Positions 8,194 to 15,866 are shown, counted from the first letter of the stretch. The stretch: DNA of 28,949 nt from MGR-bin208 sp043780275 (GCA_043780275.1 JAYWCV010000190.1:1-28949); one strand, 5' to 3'. Numbers and translations: made by a program. The notes: generated by a model from the letters alone, not told the origin.

Positions 8194-8257
8194 TGTTGAG
8201 AGTTGAGAGGTTGAGAGGTTGATAAGTTGATAAGTTGATAAGTTTATAAGTAGAGGG
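8194..8257. repeat. Tandem 8-nt repeat block
   Basis: Consecutive 8-nt units of the form GTTGAKAR are in register from 8202: two GTTGAGAG, three GTTGATAA, one GTTTATAA, with decayed units on both sides. Identical units cluster together, as expected from slippage. Read leftward, the block gives a repetitive Ile-Asn-Leu-Ser-Thr peptide, a common false ORF in Bacteroidota. It lies 15 bp after the desaturase stop. Confidence 0.85.
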
Positions 8258-8301
8258 TTATGCCAGTCCAATCCGGTCATTCGGGTGGAAGTTACTAATT
8301 G

Positions 8302-8358
8302 CCTATTTCCAAATACCCCAATTCCTAATACCTTATTCCCAATACCCCATTCCCCATA
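8302..8358. repeat. Four degenerate 14-nt tandem repeats
   Basis: Four units follow each other: CCTATTTCCAAATA, CCCCAATTCCTAATA (15 nt), CCTTATTCCCAATA and CCCCATTCCCCATA, giving a consensus near CCYYATTCCCAATA. They are unrelated to the 8-nt repeats 45 bp to the left. The block ends 66 bp before the helicase start, so it may overlap the helicase promoter region. Confidence 0.8.
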
Positions 8359-8424
8359 CATATTATAAACTTGAAATAGAACCTTCTTTGTCTGTTGGTT
8401 AAGTTTGTGTTGCTTTGCAGGATT

Positions 8425-10665
8425 ATGGAGATGAACGACTTGTCTAATTCTGTTTTTCAAAAAGCGGTTGCGTTTGTAAATCAAACCGGCAGGCATTTAT
8501 TTCTTACCGGAAAGGCAGGCACCGGCAAAACCACTTTTTTAAAATACATTAAAGAAAACAGTTTGAAGAAAATGGCTGTGGTAGCACCAACGGGTGTAGC
8601 TGCCATTAATGCCGGAGGCGTAACCATCCATTCATTTTTCCAACTGCCATTTGGCTCTTTTATTCCGGAGCAAACAAATAACTGGCAGGCATTTGACGGA
8701 CGTACAAACAACAGCCAGAGTTTGCTGAAAAATATGCGCATGACCAGTGCCCGTCGAAACCTTTTACGGGAGCTGGATATGCTGATCATTGATGAAGTAT
8801 CCATGCTAAGGGCCGATGTTTTGGATATGATTGATGTGGTACTTCGGCATGTTCGCCGGCAGCCGCTGATACCGTTTGGTGGTTTGCAAATGATTTATAT
8901 AGGCGATCTTTTTCAATTACCCCCTGTTGTAAAAAATGACGAATGGGAACTGCTTCGCCCATATTATAAAAGCCCTTTCTTTTTTGATGCGCAGTCATTG
9001 AAACAATCAATCCCTGTATTTATTGAATTAAAGAAAATTTACCGGCAAAGCGATCATCATTTTATCAGCATCCTCAATAATATCCGCAACAATTGTTGTA
9101 CCGAAGCAGATATGCAGGAACTACATCGGTTTTATAAGCCGGGCTATGAACCACAAAAAGAAGAAAATTATATCACTCTTACTTCGCATAATGCAAAAGC
9201 CGATACAATTAATGAAAATCAACTGGCTAAGTTGAAAGGAAAGAAACATCAGTTTGAGGCAGAAATCTTCGGCGAGTTTTATGAAAATATGTACCCGGTA
9301 GAAAAGCAGGTTTCCCTGAAGCAGGGAGCACAGATTATGTTTATTAAAAATGATAAGGGTGAAGCAAGACGTTTTTATAATGGAAAAATCGGCGTTATCA
9401 GTAAAATTGAAGAGGAAAGTATATGGGTTTCATTTCCGGATGAAGATTACGATCTTGAATTGGAAAAAGAAAAATGGATAAACCTCCGGTATAAATACGA
9501 TTCCGAAAAAGATAAGATTGAAGAAGAGGAGCTGGGCAGCTTTACACAATATCCAATCAGGCTTGCCTGGGCTATTACCATTCATAAAAGTCAGGGCCTC
9601 ACTTTTGATAAAGCCATCATTGATGCAGGTGCTTCATTTGCTCCCGGACAGGTATATGTAGCTCTTAGTCGTTTAACCAATATAGAAGGATTGATATTGT
9701 TCAGCCGTATCAATCCACACAGCATCAGTACCGATGCAAGGGTTATGGAGTATGTGCAAAATGAAATGACTGAAGATGTATTGCAGGAAATACTGGTAGC
9801 CGAACAAAAAGTTTTTATTCGCTATAAATTGTTACAGGGTTTTAGTTGGACAAAGTTGGCAGAGCAGATCAGCTTACATGTTGATGCCTATGAAACAAGA
9901 AAAATTCCTGATAAAAATACCTGTATTGAATGGGCGTTGAAACTGAATGAAGAAGACCTTAAGCTAAAGACTGTTGCTGATTCTTTTATGAAGACACTGG
10001 AGTTTTTATTCAACAGCTGCGAAGAAGATCATTATCAAAAACTTTTTGAACGAACAACAGCGGCCAGCAATTATTTTAAAAAAGAACTGGAGGAAAATTT
10101 GCTGAATCCAATAAAGAAACATGTCTCTGAGATTAAAGTAAAATCAAAAGCAAAAAAATACTTAAAAGATTTACTTGAGCTGCAAATGGCTATTGAACGA
10201 AAGAAACAAGCGGTGGAGGAAGCCTTTAAAATAGCGGAAGCATTACATCAAACTGTAAAAATGGATGAGCTTTTGCATATGGTAGAAGAACAGCAAAAAC
10301 CAAAAATTATTCAATTGTCTGACTTGACAGGCAAAGAAATAAAAACAGGGAAAGCGGTAAAGGGTGATACCTATCGTATAACTCTGCAACTTTATGAAGA
10401 AGGAAAAAATTTTGCCGAAATAGCAACAGAACGAAACCTGGCGATAAGTACAGTGGAGGGACACCTGCTTCATTTTATTCCAAGTGAAGAAGTAGAGGTG
10501 CATGCATTTGTTTCGGATGGAAAGCTTCAAACAATTATCGACCTTATTCAATCAGAGCCCGGAAATAAATCCACATTTTATAAAGAAAAACTCGGCAGTA
10601 ATTTTTCATATGTCGAAATCAGGGCTGTGATGAAGTGGCTTGAAAAGGATCATCAAAAAAGCTAA
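8425..10665 (+). CDS. Pif1-like superfamily 1 helicase with C-terminal HTH domain
   Basis: The N-terminal half is an SF1B (Pif1/RecD2-like) DNA helicase. It has Walker A GKAGTGKT (29-36), Walker B LIIDEVSM (120-127) and a UvrD-C2-like region with TIHKSQGLTFDKAI (384-397) and VYVALSRL (410-417). The C-terminal half has a charged, coiled region (about 520-620) and ends in a segment (about 640-740) like the HTH_40 domain of RecQ-type helicases: QLYEEGKNFAEIATER followed by STVEGHLLHFI. The ATG at 8425 is preferred to the in-frame TTG at 8395, since the helicase domain begins right after and AGGA precedes it. 746 residues. Likely role: fork or recombination-intermediate processing. Confidence 0.88.
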   Translation: MEMNDLSNSVFQKAVAFVNQTGRHLFLTGKAGTGKTTFLKYIKENSLKKMAVVAPTGVAAINAGGVTIHSFFQLPFGSFIPEQTNNWQAFDGRTNNSQSLLKNMRMTSARRNLLRELDMLIIDEVSMLRADVLDMIDVVLRHVRRQPLIPFGGLQMIYIGDLFQLPPVVKNDEWELLRPYYKSPFFFDAQSLKQSIPVFIELKKIYRQSDHHFISILNNIRNNCCTEADMQELHRFYKPGYEPQKEENYITLTSHNAKADTINENQLAKLKGKKHQFEAEIFGEFYENMYPVEKQVSLKQGAQIMFIKNDKGEARRFYNGKIGVISKIEEESIWVSFPDEDYDLELEKEKWINLRYKYDSEKDKIEEEELGSFTQYPIRLAWAITIHKSQGLTFDKAIIDAGASFAPGQVYVALSRLTNIEGLILFSRINPHSISTDARVMEYVQNEMTEDVLQEILVAEQKVFIRYKLLQGFSWTKLAEQISLHVDAYETRKIPDKNTCIEWALKLNEEDLKLKTVADSFMKTLEFLFNSCEEDHYQKLFERTTAASNYFKKELEENLLNPIKKHVSEIKVKSKAKKYLKDLLELQMAIERKKQAVEEAFKIAEALHQTVKMDELLHMVEEQQKPKIIQLSDLTGKEIKTGKAVKGDTYRITLQLYEEGKNFAEIATERNLAISTVEGHLLHFIPSEEVEVHAFVSDGKLQTIIDLIQSEPGNKSTFYKEKLGSNFSYVEIRAVMKWLEKDHQKS

Positions 10666-10752
10666 TTAATATTTTGATGTGCCGGCTATAAATATTTTCA
10701 TTCCAATTACCAGCAAGCATGAATATTTTGTATCTTCTTTGTATTACTTTGT

Positions 10753-10884
10753 TGCTTAGCGTCTTGGTGGCTATGTATTTTTGCCGCAAAGACACTAAGG
10801 CGCCAAGTTTTTTCTTTGTGTTTCTTTGTGTCTTCGTGCCTTCGTGGCTATGTTTTTTTGCCACTAAGTCGCAAACATACTAAG
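10753..10884. repeat. Degenerate intergenic repeat block
   Basis: A 21-nt sequence beginning GTGGCTATGT and ending in TTTTTGCC(G/A)C occurs at 10767-10787 and 10844-10864 with 19 of 21 bases identical. Between them TTTCTTTGTG occurs twice in tandem (10811-10830), followed by decayed copies TCTTCGTGCC and TTCGTGGC. Read leftward it gives HEGTKTQRNTKKK, a familiar false peptide in many genomes. The remaining parts of the 480-bp gap between the helicase and the DUF983 gene (10666-10752 and 10885-11145) show only a possible promoter. Confidence 0.8.
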
Positions 10885-11052
10885 TTTCAGTTATCATCTG
10901 CCTGATACCATCTTTCAACTTTACAGCGTTAAAATTGATCAGTAATTTCATTGTATAATTTTTTGGTTTAAGATATGAGTTGTAGAGAAGAATTATCTCT
11001 TTCAGTACATCAAAATATTAATTAGCCATCATAAAATGTCTTTGTAAAATGG

Positions 11053-11060
11053 TAATTTTG
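11053..11060 (+). promoter_or_regulatory. Candidate -7 box for the DUF983 gene
   Basis: TAATTTTG matches TAnnTTTG exactly. It lies 85 nt before the ATG chosen at 11146, or 40 nt before the in-frame ATG at 11101. No -33 TTTG is at the usual spacing. Confidence 0.35.
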
Positions 11061-11145
11061 CTGAAGTCAAAAACTATTGCAGTCAACGGGTATTTTCTTC
11101 ATGTCGTTTTTTTTAACAGCAGTAGAATTATCAATTAAATTTTTT

Positions 11146-11580
11146 ATGACCAAAAAAGTAAACACAAAAACTCCCGGTTATATATGGTCCATGTTGAATC
11201 ATAAATGTCCTCATTGCAGAAAAGGGGATATGTTTCTGAGTAAAAGTTCATATCAGTTTAAAAACTTTATGAAGATGCACAACAGATGCCCGGTATGTAG
11301 TCAGAAGATGGAAATTGAAGTAGGATTTTATTATGGAACCGGGTATGTGAGTTATGCATTGACCGTTGCGTTTTCTATTTTTACGTTTATTGCTTGGTGG
11401 GTTTTGATTGGGTTCTCCTTAGAAGATAATCGATTGTTTTGGTGGATTGGTATCAACGCCGTATCGATGATATTATTGCAACCTTATTTTATGCGTATTT
11501 CAAGAACTATCTGGCTCTCCTTTTTTATCAAGTATGAAAAGAACTTGACTGTGGAAACTGAAAACGAAAAAAGGGCTTAA
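11146..11580 (+). CDS. DUF983 family membrane protein
   Basis: DUF983 proteins are small membrane proteins of unknown function, frequent in Bacteroidota and alphaproteobacteria. Two CxxC pairs, HKCPHCRKGDMF and RCPVC, form a likely zinc ribbon in the N-terminal part. GFYYGTGYVSYAL then leads into two membrane helices (about 75-95 and 102-122), as the family requires. I chose the ATG at 11146 because the family normally begins just before the PxYIW segment. An upstream in-frame ATG at 11101 would add 15 hydrophobic residues. The stop codon is part of a terminator hairpin shared with the convergent gene. Confidence 0.82.
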   Translation: MTKKVNTKTPGYIWSMLNHKCPHCRKGDMFLSKSSYQFKNFMKMHNRCPVCSQKMEIEVGFYYGTGYVSYALTVAFSIFTFIAWWVLIGFSLEDNRLFWWIGINAVSMILLQPYFMRISRTIWLSFFIKYEKNLTVETENEKRA

Positions 11581-11592
11581 GAAGTTAAGCCC
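11567..11592 (-). terminator. Rho-independent terminator between convergent genes
   Basis: GGGCTTAA (11573-11580) and TTAAGCCC (11585-11592) form a perfect 8-bp stem with a 4-nt loop. On the minus strand the stem is followed by six T, a canonical terminator for the leftward VOC gene. The left arm is the last codons and stop of the rightward DUF983 gene. Confidence 0.85.
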
Positions 11593-11613
11593 AGTATTTA
11601 AGTAGTTGATATT

Positions 11614-12000
11614 TTATTTCGGTTCAATCAAATCCCAAAGATTTCCATACAGGTCTTCAAAAACCAGTACTGTTCCCCATGCTTCCACAACAGGTTCGCG
11701 GATAATTTTTATTTGATTTTTCAGTAAATTTTGATAATCTCTTTCCAGGTCATCGGTATGCAAAAAAAGAAAAACCCGTCCACCGGCCTGGTTGCCAATC
11801 CTGCTTTTTTGTTCTTCATTTGCTGCTTTTGCCAATAATAAACAACAATCACCTGATCCATTAGGGGCTATCCGTACCCATCTCTTACTTGCACTAAGTT
11901 TTGTGTCTTCCATTAAATTAAAACCAAGTTTATTGATGTAAAAATCAATGGCTTCATCATAATCATTTACAAGCAAAGAGAGATGTGTAATTTTTTGCAT
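11614..12000 (-). CDS. VOC (glyoxalase/bleomycin-resistance/dioxygenase) superfamily protein
   Basis: The 128-residue protein has two beta-alpha-beta-beta-beta modules: ITHLSLLVNDYDEAIDFYINKLGF at the N-terminus and a second half ending in VLVFEDLYGNLWDLIEP. His6 and the late glutamates (near 115 and 126) occupy usual metal-ligand positions. The superfamily covers isomerases, dioxygenases and binding proteins, so no reaction can be assigned. The sequence most resembles the short stand-alone proteins labelled glyoxalase-like. It ends at its own strong terminator. Confidence 0.85.
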   Translation of the reverse strand: MQKITHLSLLVNDYDEAIDFYINKLGFNLMEDTKLSASKRWVRIAPNGSGDCCLLLAKAANEEQKSRIGNQAGGRVFLFLHTDDLERDYQNLLKNQIKIIREPVVEAWGTVLVFEDLYGNLWDLIEPK

Positions 12001-12049
12001 TATATAAGGTTGAAATAATCAGGGAAAAAAAGTTGTTGGGATTAAATAA

Positions 12050-12745
12050 TTATTTTAAAATAAATTTAGCGTTGATATTGGAAACGATCCTGATTTTTTC
12101 AAACTCGATTTTTGGTAACTCTTCCGCGTTCTTGTTTGCTATGCTATATGCAATACCTATATCCTGCTGTTGCATTCGATTAACGTAAAAGTTTTCATTA
12201 TCTGTAATGTGTATGGCCGCACCAACAACCTGGTTTAATGGTTTTGTTAGAGCAGTAGCCCTTGATTTTGCATTCTCAATGGCTCTCGAACGCATGATGT
12301 TTTTAATATTTTCAAGGTCCGAATGGTCAACCCTGTCAATGGAAGTATTTGAAACAGCAATATCTTCCAGTCCGATAAATACCTTACTTGCAGTTACTGC
12401 ATCTTTAACTTTCAATATGTATTGTTTTGTTTTCAATACATCCTTACTTTTTAAAAAATAGAATTTAAAATTGCTGGAAATATCATTGGTCGTCAGGTCT
12501 TTTTCTGTATCAATTCCTAAGGACTTCAGGGTATTGACTATTTTCCGTTCCATATCTTCTATGGAAATTTTGTCCTTTGTGTCCTTTTCCGAAATAAGTA
12601 TCCTGATATAAATTTCATTTGGTGTAACCAATGTATCTGCATTGCCATTGACTTCAATATGCGGTTGGTCAATGAAATTCTTGTATTGGCTTTTTGCTGA
12701 GAAGAAACTAAAAAAAAGAATGGCTGTCAGAAATATTATTTTCAT
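12050..12745 (-). CDS. SIMPL domain (DUF541) protein, exported
   Basis: An N-terminal signal peptide (MKIIFLTAILFFSFFSAKSQ) precedes a DUF541/SIMPL domain. HIEVNGNADTLVTPNEIYIRILI opens the domain with the usual G-x-(A/G)-x-x-x-x-P-(D/N) pattern, and the C-terminal half contains RSRAIENAKSRATALTKPLNQVVGAA, a hallmark of the family (alanine-rich helix then VG). The protein is periplasmic or surface-attached. The family is linked to outer-membrane homeostasis and oxidative stress in some bacteria, but its biochemistry is not settled. 231 residues, normal length. It lies 49 bp upstream of the VOC gene on the same strand. Confidence 0.88.
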   Translation of the reverse strand: MKIIFLTAILFFSFFSAKSQYKNFIDQPHIEVNGNADTLVTPNEIYIRILISEKDTKDKISIEDMERKIVNTLKSLGIDTEKDLTTNDISSNFKFYFLKSKDVLKTKQYILKVKDAVTASKVFIGLEDIAVSNTSIDRVDHSDLENIKNIMRSRAIENAKSRATALTKPLNQVVGAAIHITDNENFYVNRMQQQDIGIAYSIANKNAEELPKIEFEKIRIVSNINAKFILK

Positions 12746-12749
12746 GATT

Positions 12750-12779
12750 AAAATTTATTTAAGGAGATGCTGATACAAA
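12750..12779 (-). promoter_or_regulatory. Candidate promoter of the SIMPL gene
   Basis: On the minus strand TTTG (12779-12776), an 18-nt spacer and TAAATTTT (12757-12750) match the Bacteroidota promoter with one mismatch in the -7 box. The ATG is only 4 nt further on, implying a very short leader or none. Confidence 0.35.
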
Positions 12780-12818
12780 GATTTCCATATTTATTTACGT
12801 GAAATATTCTATAAAAAA

Positions 12819-13112
12819 TCAATTCAATTGAAAAGAAGGCATCCGGTAATTCAATCCATCCAATACAACCAGTTCATCAATATCCATCTTGAGGAAATAT
12901 GGATACAACGGACTTTTTTTCATTTTGCCTGTTACATCTTCCTTGTCAACGGCATTCAAGGTTATCCATGCCCGTTGCGATTCAAGGGAAACAGCATAAT
13001 GATCGACTATACCTTTATCAATCAGGAAATTGATATATCTGCGGTGAGCCGGTACCAGTGCGGCGAATTCTTCACTCCATTCAAACGATATGCTTACATT
13101 ATATTTATTCAT
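12819..13112 (-). CDS. YciI/muconolactone-isomerase-like small protein
   Basis: A 97-residue protein from the ATG at 13112. The in-frame TTG at 13130 is less likely. The pattern resembles ferredoxin-like dimeric alpha-beta barrel proteins of the YciI/muconolactone isomerase kind: an N-terminal strand (KYNVSISFEW), PAHRRYINFLIDKGIVDHYAVS with a conserved-type His-Arg, RAWITLNA, and a late SPLYPYFLKMDIDELVVLDG. I am unsure of the exact family and no reaction can be given. It lies upstream of the SIMPL gene on the same strand with a 73-bp gap that holds a separate promoter candidate. Confidence 0.6.
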   Translation of the reverse strand: MNKYNVSISFEWSEEFAALVPAHRRYINFLIDKGIVDHYAVSLESQRAWITLNAVDKEDVTGKMKKSPLYPYFLKMDIDELVVLDGLNYRMPSFQLN

Positions 13113-13198
13113 TTGCTTATATAGACACAAATTCCATGAAAAGGTTGCTTAGCAATTGTTAAGTCTTAAAATACTTTTTAAAAAAAAGTGACTACTGT

Positions 13199-14488
13199 TT
13201 ATATTGTCCAATCAACAATACTGTTTTCCAGCGCTTCGGTAAATGGGGTTGTCACTTTGATATAGTTATCGCTAAACCCTTCCATCATTCCATTTTTGTT
13301 GCAGCTTTCAAAAAGTATTTTTCTACTTTGGCCGTGATGCTGCTCAGTGAAGTATTGCATTTTCATATAACTAAGATTGCGGAGCATCCTGTTTCTGTCA
13401 TGCCTCACGTTTATGGGCACCACAGGTACAATATCCAGTGCAGCTGTGTTGGCTCTTTCCGAGTAGGTGAAAACATGCAGGTATGATATATCCAATGAAT
13501 GCAGGAAGTCAAAAGTTTCTTTAAAGTCTTCTTCCGTTTCTCCGGGGAAACCAACAATCACATCGACTCCTATACAACAATGCGGCATCAATTTTTTAAT
13601 AAGCATTACCCGCTCTACATACAACTCACGTTTGTAACGCCGTCTCATCAGGCCCAGTATTTTATTCGATCCGCTTTGAAGAGGAATATGGAAATGTGGC
13701 ATGATTTTTTTGCTGTTGGCGACAAACTCAATGATCTCGTTTGTTAAAAGATTGGGTTCAATAGAAGATATGCGGTAACGTTGAATGCCTTCAACTTTTT
13801 CCAGTTCTTTTATCAATGAAAAGAAATTTTCATTGATTGGATTCTTTAAGTCCACCCTTTGGGGGGATTTAGGGGGGCTGAAATCTCCAAGATTCACCCC
13901 TGTCAAAACAATTTCTTTTACATCGTTTGCAGCCAGCTCTTCCACGTTTTTAAGCACATTGCTGATGCTGTCGCTTCTGCTCTTACCTCTTGCCATTGGA
14001 ATTGTACAGAAAGAACAATTATAATCGCAACCATCCTGCACCTTTAAAAAAGTCCGGGTACGGTCATATAAAGAAAAAGAGGAATTGAAATCGGAAACTT
14101 CTCCAATATCGCAACTGCAAATTTTTGCCGAATCTCCTTTGGTCAATTCTTTCAGGTGTTGGACGATATTAAATTTTTCAGCAGCTCCTAAAACCAAGTC
14201 TACTCCCGGGATTTCAGCAATTTCCTTTGGTTTTAATTGAGCATAACAGCCGGTTATTACTACCAGACTCTCGGGGGTTTTGCGTTGAATCCTTCGGACT
14301 AATTGTCTACATTCCTTATCGGCATTATCTGTTACGGAACAGGTATTGATAACATATACATCAGCGACTTCTGTAAACTCTTTTTTATCAAAACCTTCAT
14401 TTTCCAGCATTCTGGAAATCGTGGAGGTTTCGGAATAATTAAGCTTACAACCTAGTGTATGAAATGCAACTGTTCTTCTCTGTTCCAT
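13199..14488 (-). CDS. mtaB: tRNA t6A37 methylthiotransferase MtaB
   Basis: MtaB converts N6-threonylcarbamoyladenosine at position 37 of ANN-decoding tRNAs to ms2t6A, using two [4Fe-4S] clusters and SAM. The N-terminal UPF0004 domain has Cys14, Cys50 (VINTCSV) and Cys81 (TGCYAQ). The radical-SAM motif is C154-x3-C158-x2-C161 (CDYNCSFC). YRISSIEPNLL, PHFHIPLQSGS and VIVGFPGETEEDF are typical, and a TRAM-like tail closes the protein. At 204-217, right after GVNLGDF, there is an extra peptide (SPPKSPQRVDLKNP) encoded by a palindromic repeat; relatives are shorter here from memory. A -7 box lies 8 nt upstream of the ATG. Confidence 0.94.
   Translation of the reverse strand: MEQRRTVAFHTLGCKLNYSETSTISRMLENEGFDKKEFTEVADVYVINTCSVTDNADKECRQLVRRIQRKTPESLVVITGCYAQLKPKEIAEIPGVDLVLGAAEKFNIVQHLKELTKGDSAKICSCDIGEVSDFNSSFSLYDRTRTFLKVQDGCDYNCSFCTIPMARGKSRSDSISNVLKNVEELAANDVKEIVLTGVNLGDFSPPKSPQRVDLKNPINENFFSLIKELEKVEGIQRYRISSIEPNLLTNEIIEFVANSKKIMPHFHIPLQSGSNKILGLMRRRYKRELYVERVMLIKKLMPHCCIGVDVIVGFPGETEEDFKETFDFLHSLDISYLHVFTYSERANTAALDIVPVVPINVRHDRNRMLRNLSYMKMQYFTEQHHGQSRKILFESCNKNGMMEGFSDNYIKVTTPFTEALENSIVDWTI
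13845..13880. repeat. GC-rich palindromic element inside mtaB
   Basis: This stretch contains CCACCCTTTGGGGGG followed by ATTTAGGGGGGCT: runs of C facing runs of G around TTT, able to form a hairpin with one mismatch. It stands out from the A/T-rich surrounding. I recognise it as close to a repeat (CCCCTTTGGGGG, ATTTAGGGGG) scattered between genes in many Bacteroidota genomes. Here it lies in frame within mtaB and adds about 14 codons. Confidence 0.65.
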
Positions 14489-14496
14489 ATGAGCCG

Positions 14497-14504
14497 CAAA
14501 GATA
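14497..14504 (-). promoter_or_regulatory. Candidate -7 box for mtaB
   Basis: On the minus strand TATCTTTG matches TAnnTTTG exactly, 8 nt upstream of the mtaB ATG. Transcription would begin almost at the start codon. Confidence 0.5.
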
Positions 14505-14567
14505 AGTTATGATTTAGATTTCTCCTTTTGACAATAGAACTTAAATTGCAACAGAAATCAATCGGAT

Positions 14568-15044
14568 ATGAAGTCAAAAAAAGCTCCTTATATATTTTTA
14601 GCCCTTTTGGCAATACTATCTATTATTCTTTTAAAGTATAAAGAAAAAAGGGATCAGGGAACAGATATAGTAAAAAATGAAATTGTACAAAAAACCAAAT
14701 CAGGCTCCGAGGTTAAAGATGTCGATCGTGACCGTGGTTTCGATCGGCGTATTTCCTTTATCGAATATACGGTGCATGCCAGGTGCAGGATGAGTTGCCG
14801 GAAAATATCTCAGACCGAGGTGGAAGAATTGATGGAAGAAGGTGAATTAAATTATAAAAAAAGCGATGTGAAAGCAATTCCTTGTCCGATTTATTCTGTG
14901 GAAGGAATAACCAGAGACAGTCAACGGGTTCGGATTGTTTTTGGACAATGCGATAATAAAACAAAAGTGATTACCGTAATAGACCTTGAAAAAGATTGGA
15001 CATGTGACTGCCCCGGAGACGAAAGGAAATATAAAAACAATTGA
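14568..15044 (+). CDS. Membrane-anchored DUF4258 protein
   Basis: A 158-residue protein with an N-terminal hydrophobic segment (about 6-23, PYIFLALLAILSIILL) that probably anchors it to the inner membrane. A linker follows, then a DUF4258-like domain from about 62: YTVHARCRMSCRKISQTEVEELMEEG, matching the family's HAxxRMxxRxIsxxEV pattern. The later part (SVEGITRDSQRVRIVFGQCDNKTKVITVIDLEKDW) gives the strands. Six cysteines (CRMSC, one in IPCPIY, one in GQC, and CDC near the end) are unusual and suggest disulfides or metal binding outside the cytoplasm. Function unknown. The stop is 2 nt before the plsC ATG, so they are translated from one message. Confidence 0.7.
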   Translation: MKSKKAPYIFLALLAILSIILLKYKEKRDQGTDIVKNEIVQKTKSGSEVKDVDRDRGFDRRISFIEYTVHARCRMSCRKISQTEVEELMEEGELNYKKSDVKAIPCPIYSVEGITRDSQRVRIVFGQCDNKTKVITVIDLEKDWTCDCPGDERKYKNN

Positions 15045-15046
15045 AC

Positions 15047-15832
15047 ATGGGAATGATTGAAAGGTTGATCAGGGTTGTATATGTGGTTTATGCAGTTTGT
15101 TTGTTCATCACCATTATGTTAGTAATTTTCCCTTTTGTTTTTCTTTCTTCTTTTTTTGGAAGAATTAAAGGTGGGAATTTGATTATCCGGCTTTGTATGG
15201 TATGGGCTGATATTTGGTTTTTTTTGGTAGCCATCCGTCATCGAAATTTGTACGAAGTGCCGCATGACAAGTCGAAGTCATATATTTTTGTTTCAAATCA
15301 TATTTCATTTTTGGATGCGGCACTGCTGGTAAAAACTTTTCGTCAATCATTTCGGCCATTGGGGAAAGTGGAAATGACTAAAGTGCCCATTTTTGGATAT
15401 ATATACCAAAAAGCTATCGTGACAGTAGATCGTAGCAATGCCGAAGACCGGGCTAAAAGTGTGCGTATACTAAAGTCAATTATCAATAAAGGAATTTCGA
15501 TTATGGTATTTCCTGAAGGAACTTTTAATTATTCTTCAGAACCTTTAAAAGGATTTTATGATGGTGCTTTTAAAGTGGCTTTGGAAACACAAACACCCAT
15601 TAAACCGGTATTATTTTTAGATGCTTATGACCGGATGCATTATAGCAGTTTATTATCCTTGAATCCGGGTAAAAACAGGTCGGTATATTTGGCTGAAATT
15701 CCAATTGAAGTTTTTTTGCCAGATGATGTGGATGGTTTGAAAAAGAAAGTAATGGAAGTGATGGATCAAAAATTACGGGAATATAAAGCTAGCTGGATAA
15801 AGACTAATGATAATAAAGCTCAGTTGAATTGA
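15047..15832 (+). CDS. plsC: 1-acylglycerol-3-phosphate acyltransferase (PlsC family)
   Basis: LPLAT-superfamily acyltransferase that probably acylates lysophosphatidic acid to phosphatidic acid at the membrane. The catalytic H-x4-D motif is NHISFLD (His85, Asp90), the substrate motif is FPEGTF (155-160), and a further conserved segment is TPIKPVLF (about 190-197). A hydrophobic N-terminal stretch (8-35) is the membrane anchor. The ATG at 15047 directly follows the DUF4258 stop; an in-frame TTG at 15041 would overlap it. 261 residues. Bacteroidota often have several paralogues of this family, some acting on other lipids, so the exact acceptor is not certain. Confidence 0.88.
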   Translation: MGMIERLIRVVYVVYAVCLFITIMLVIFPFVFLSSFFGRIKGGNLIIRLCMVWADIWFFLVAIRHRNLYEVPHDKSKSYIFVSNHISFLDAALLVKTFRQSFRPLGKVEMTKVPIFGYIYQKAIVTVDRSNAEDRAKSVRILKSIINKGISIMVFPEGTFNYSSEPLKGFYDGAFKVALETQTPIKPVLFLDAYDRMHYSSLLSLNPGKNRSVYLAEIPIEVFLPDDVDGLKKKVMEVMDQKLREYKASWIKTNDNKAQLN

Positions 15833-15866
15833 ATTGAAAAAAGTTTGCAATAATTTAGTATAAAGT

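Noticed and set aside
8194..8358. CRISPR array
   Set aside because: The units are 8 and 14 nt and directly adjacent, without spacers, and no cas gene is present.
8032..8496. Leftward 154-codon ORF across the repeat block
   Set aside because: It is made mostly of translated tandem repeats and overlaps the desaturase and helicase genes antisense.
10619..10864. Leftward 81-codon ORF with HEGTKTQRN
   Set aside because: It is a well-known false peptide from a widespread intergenic repeat and shows no domain.
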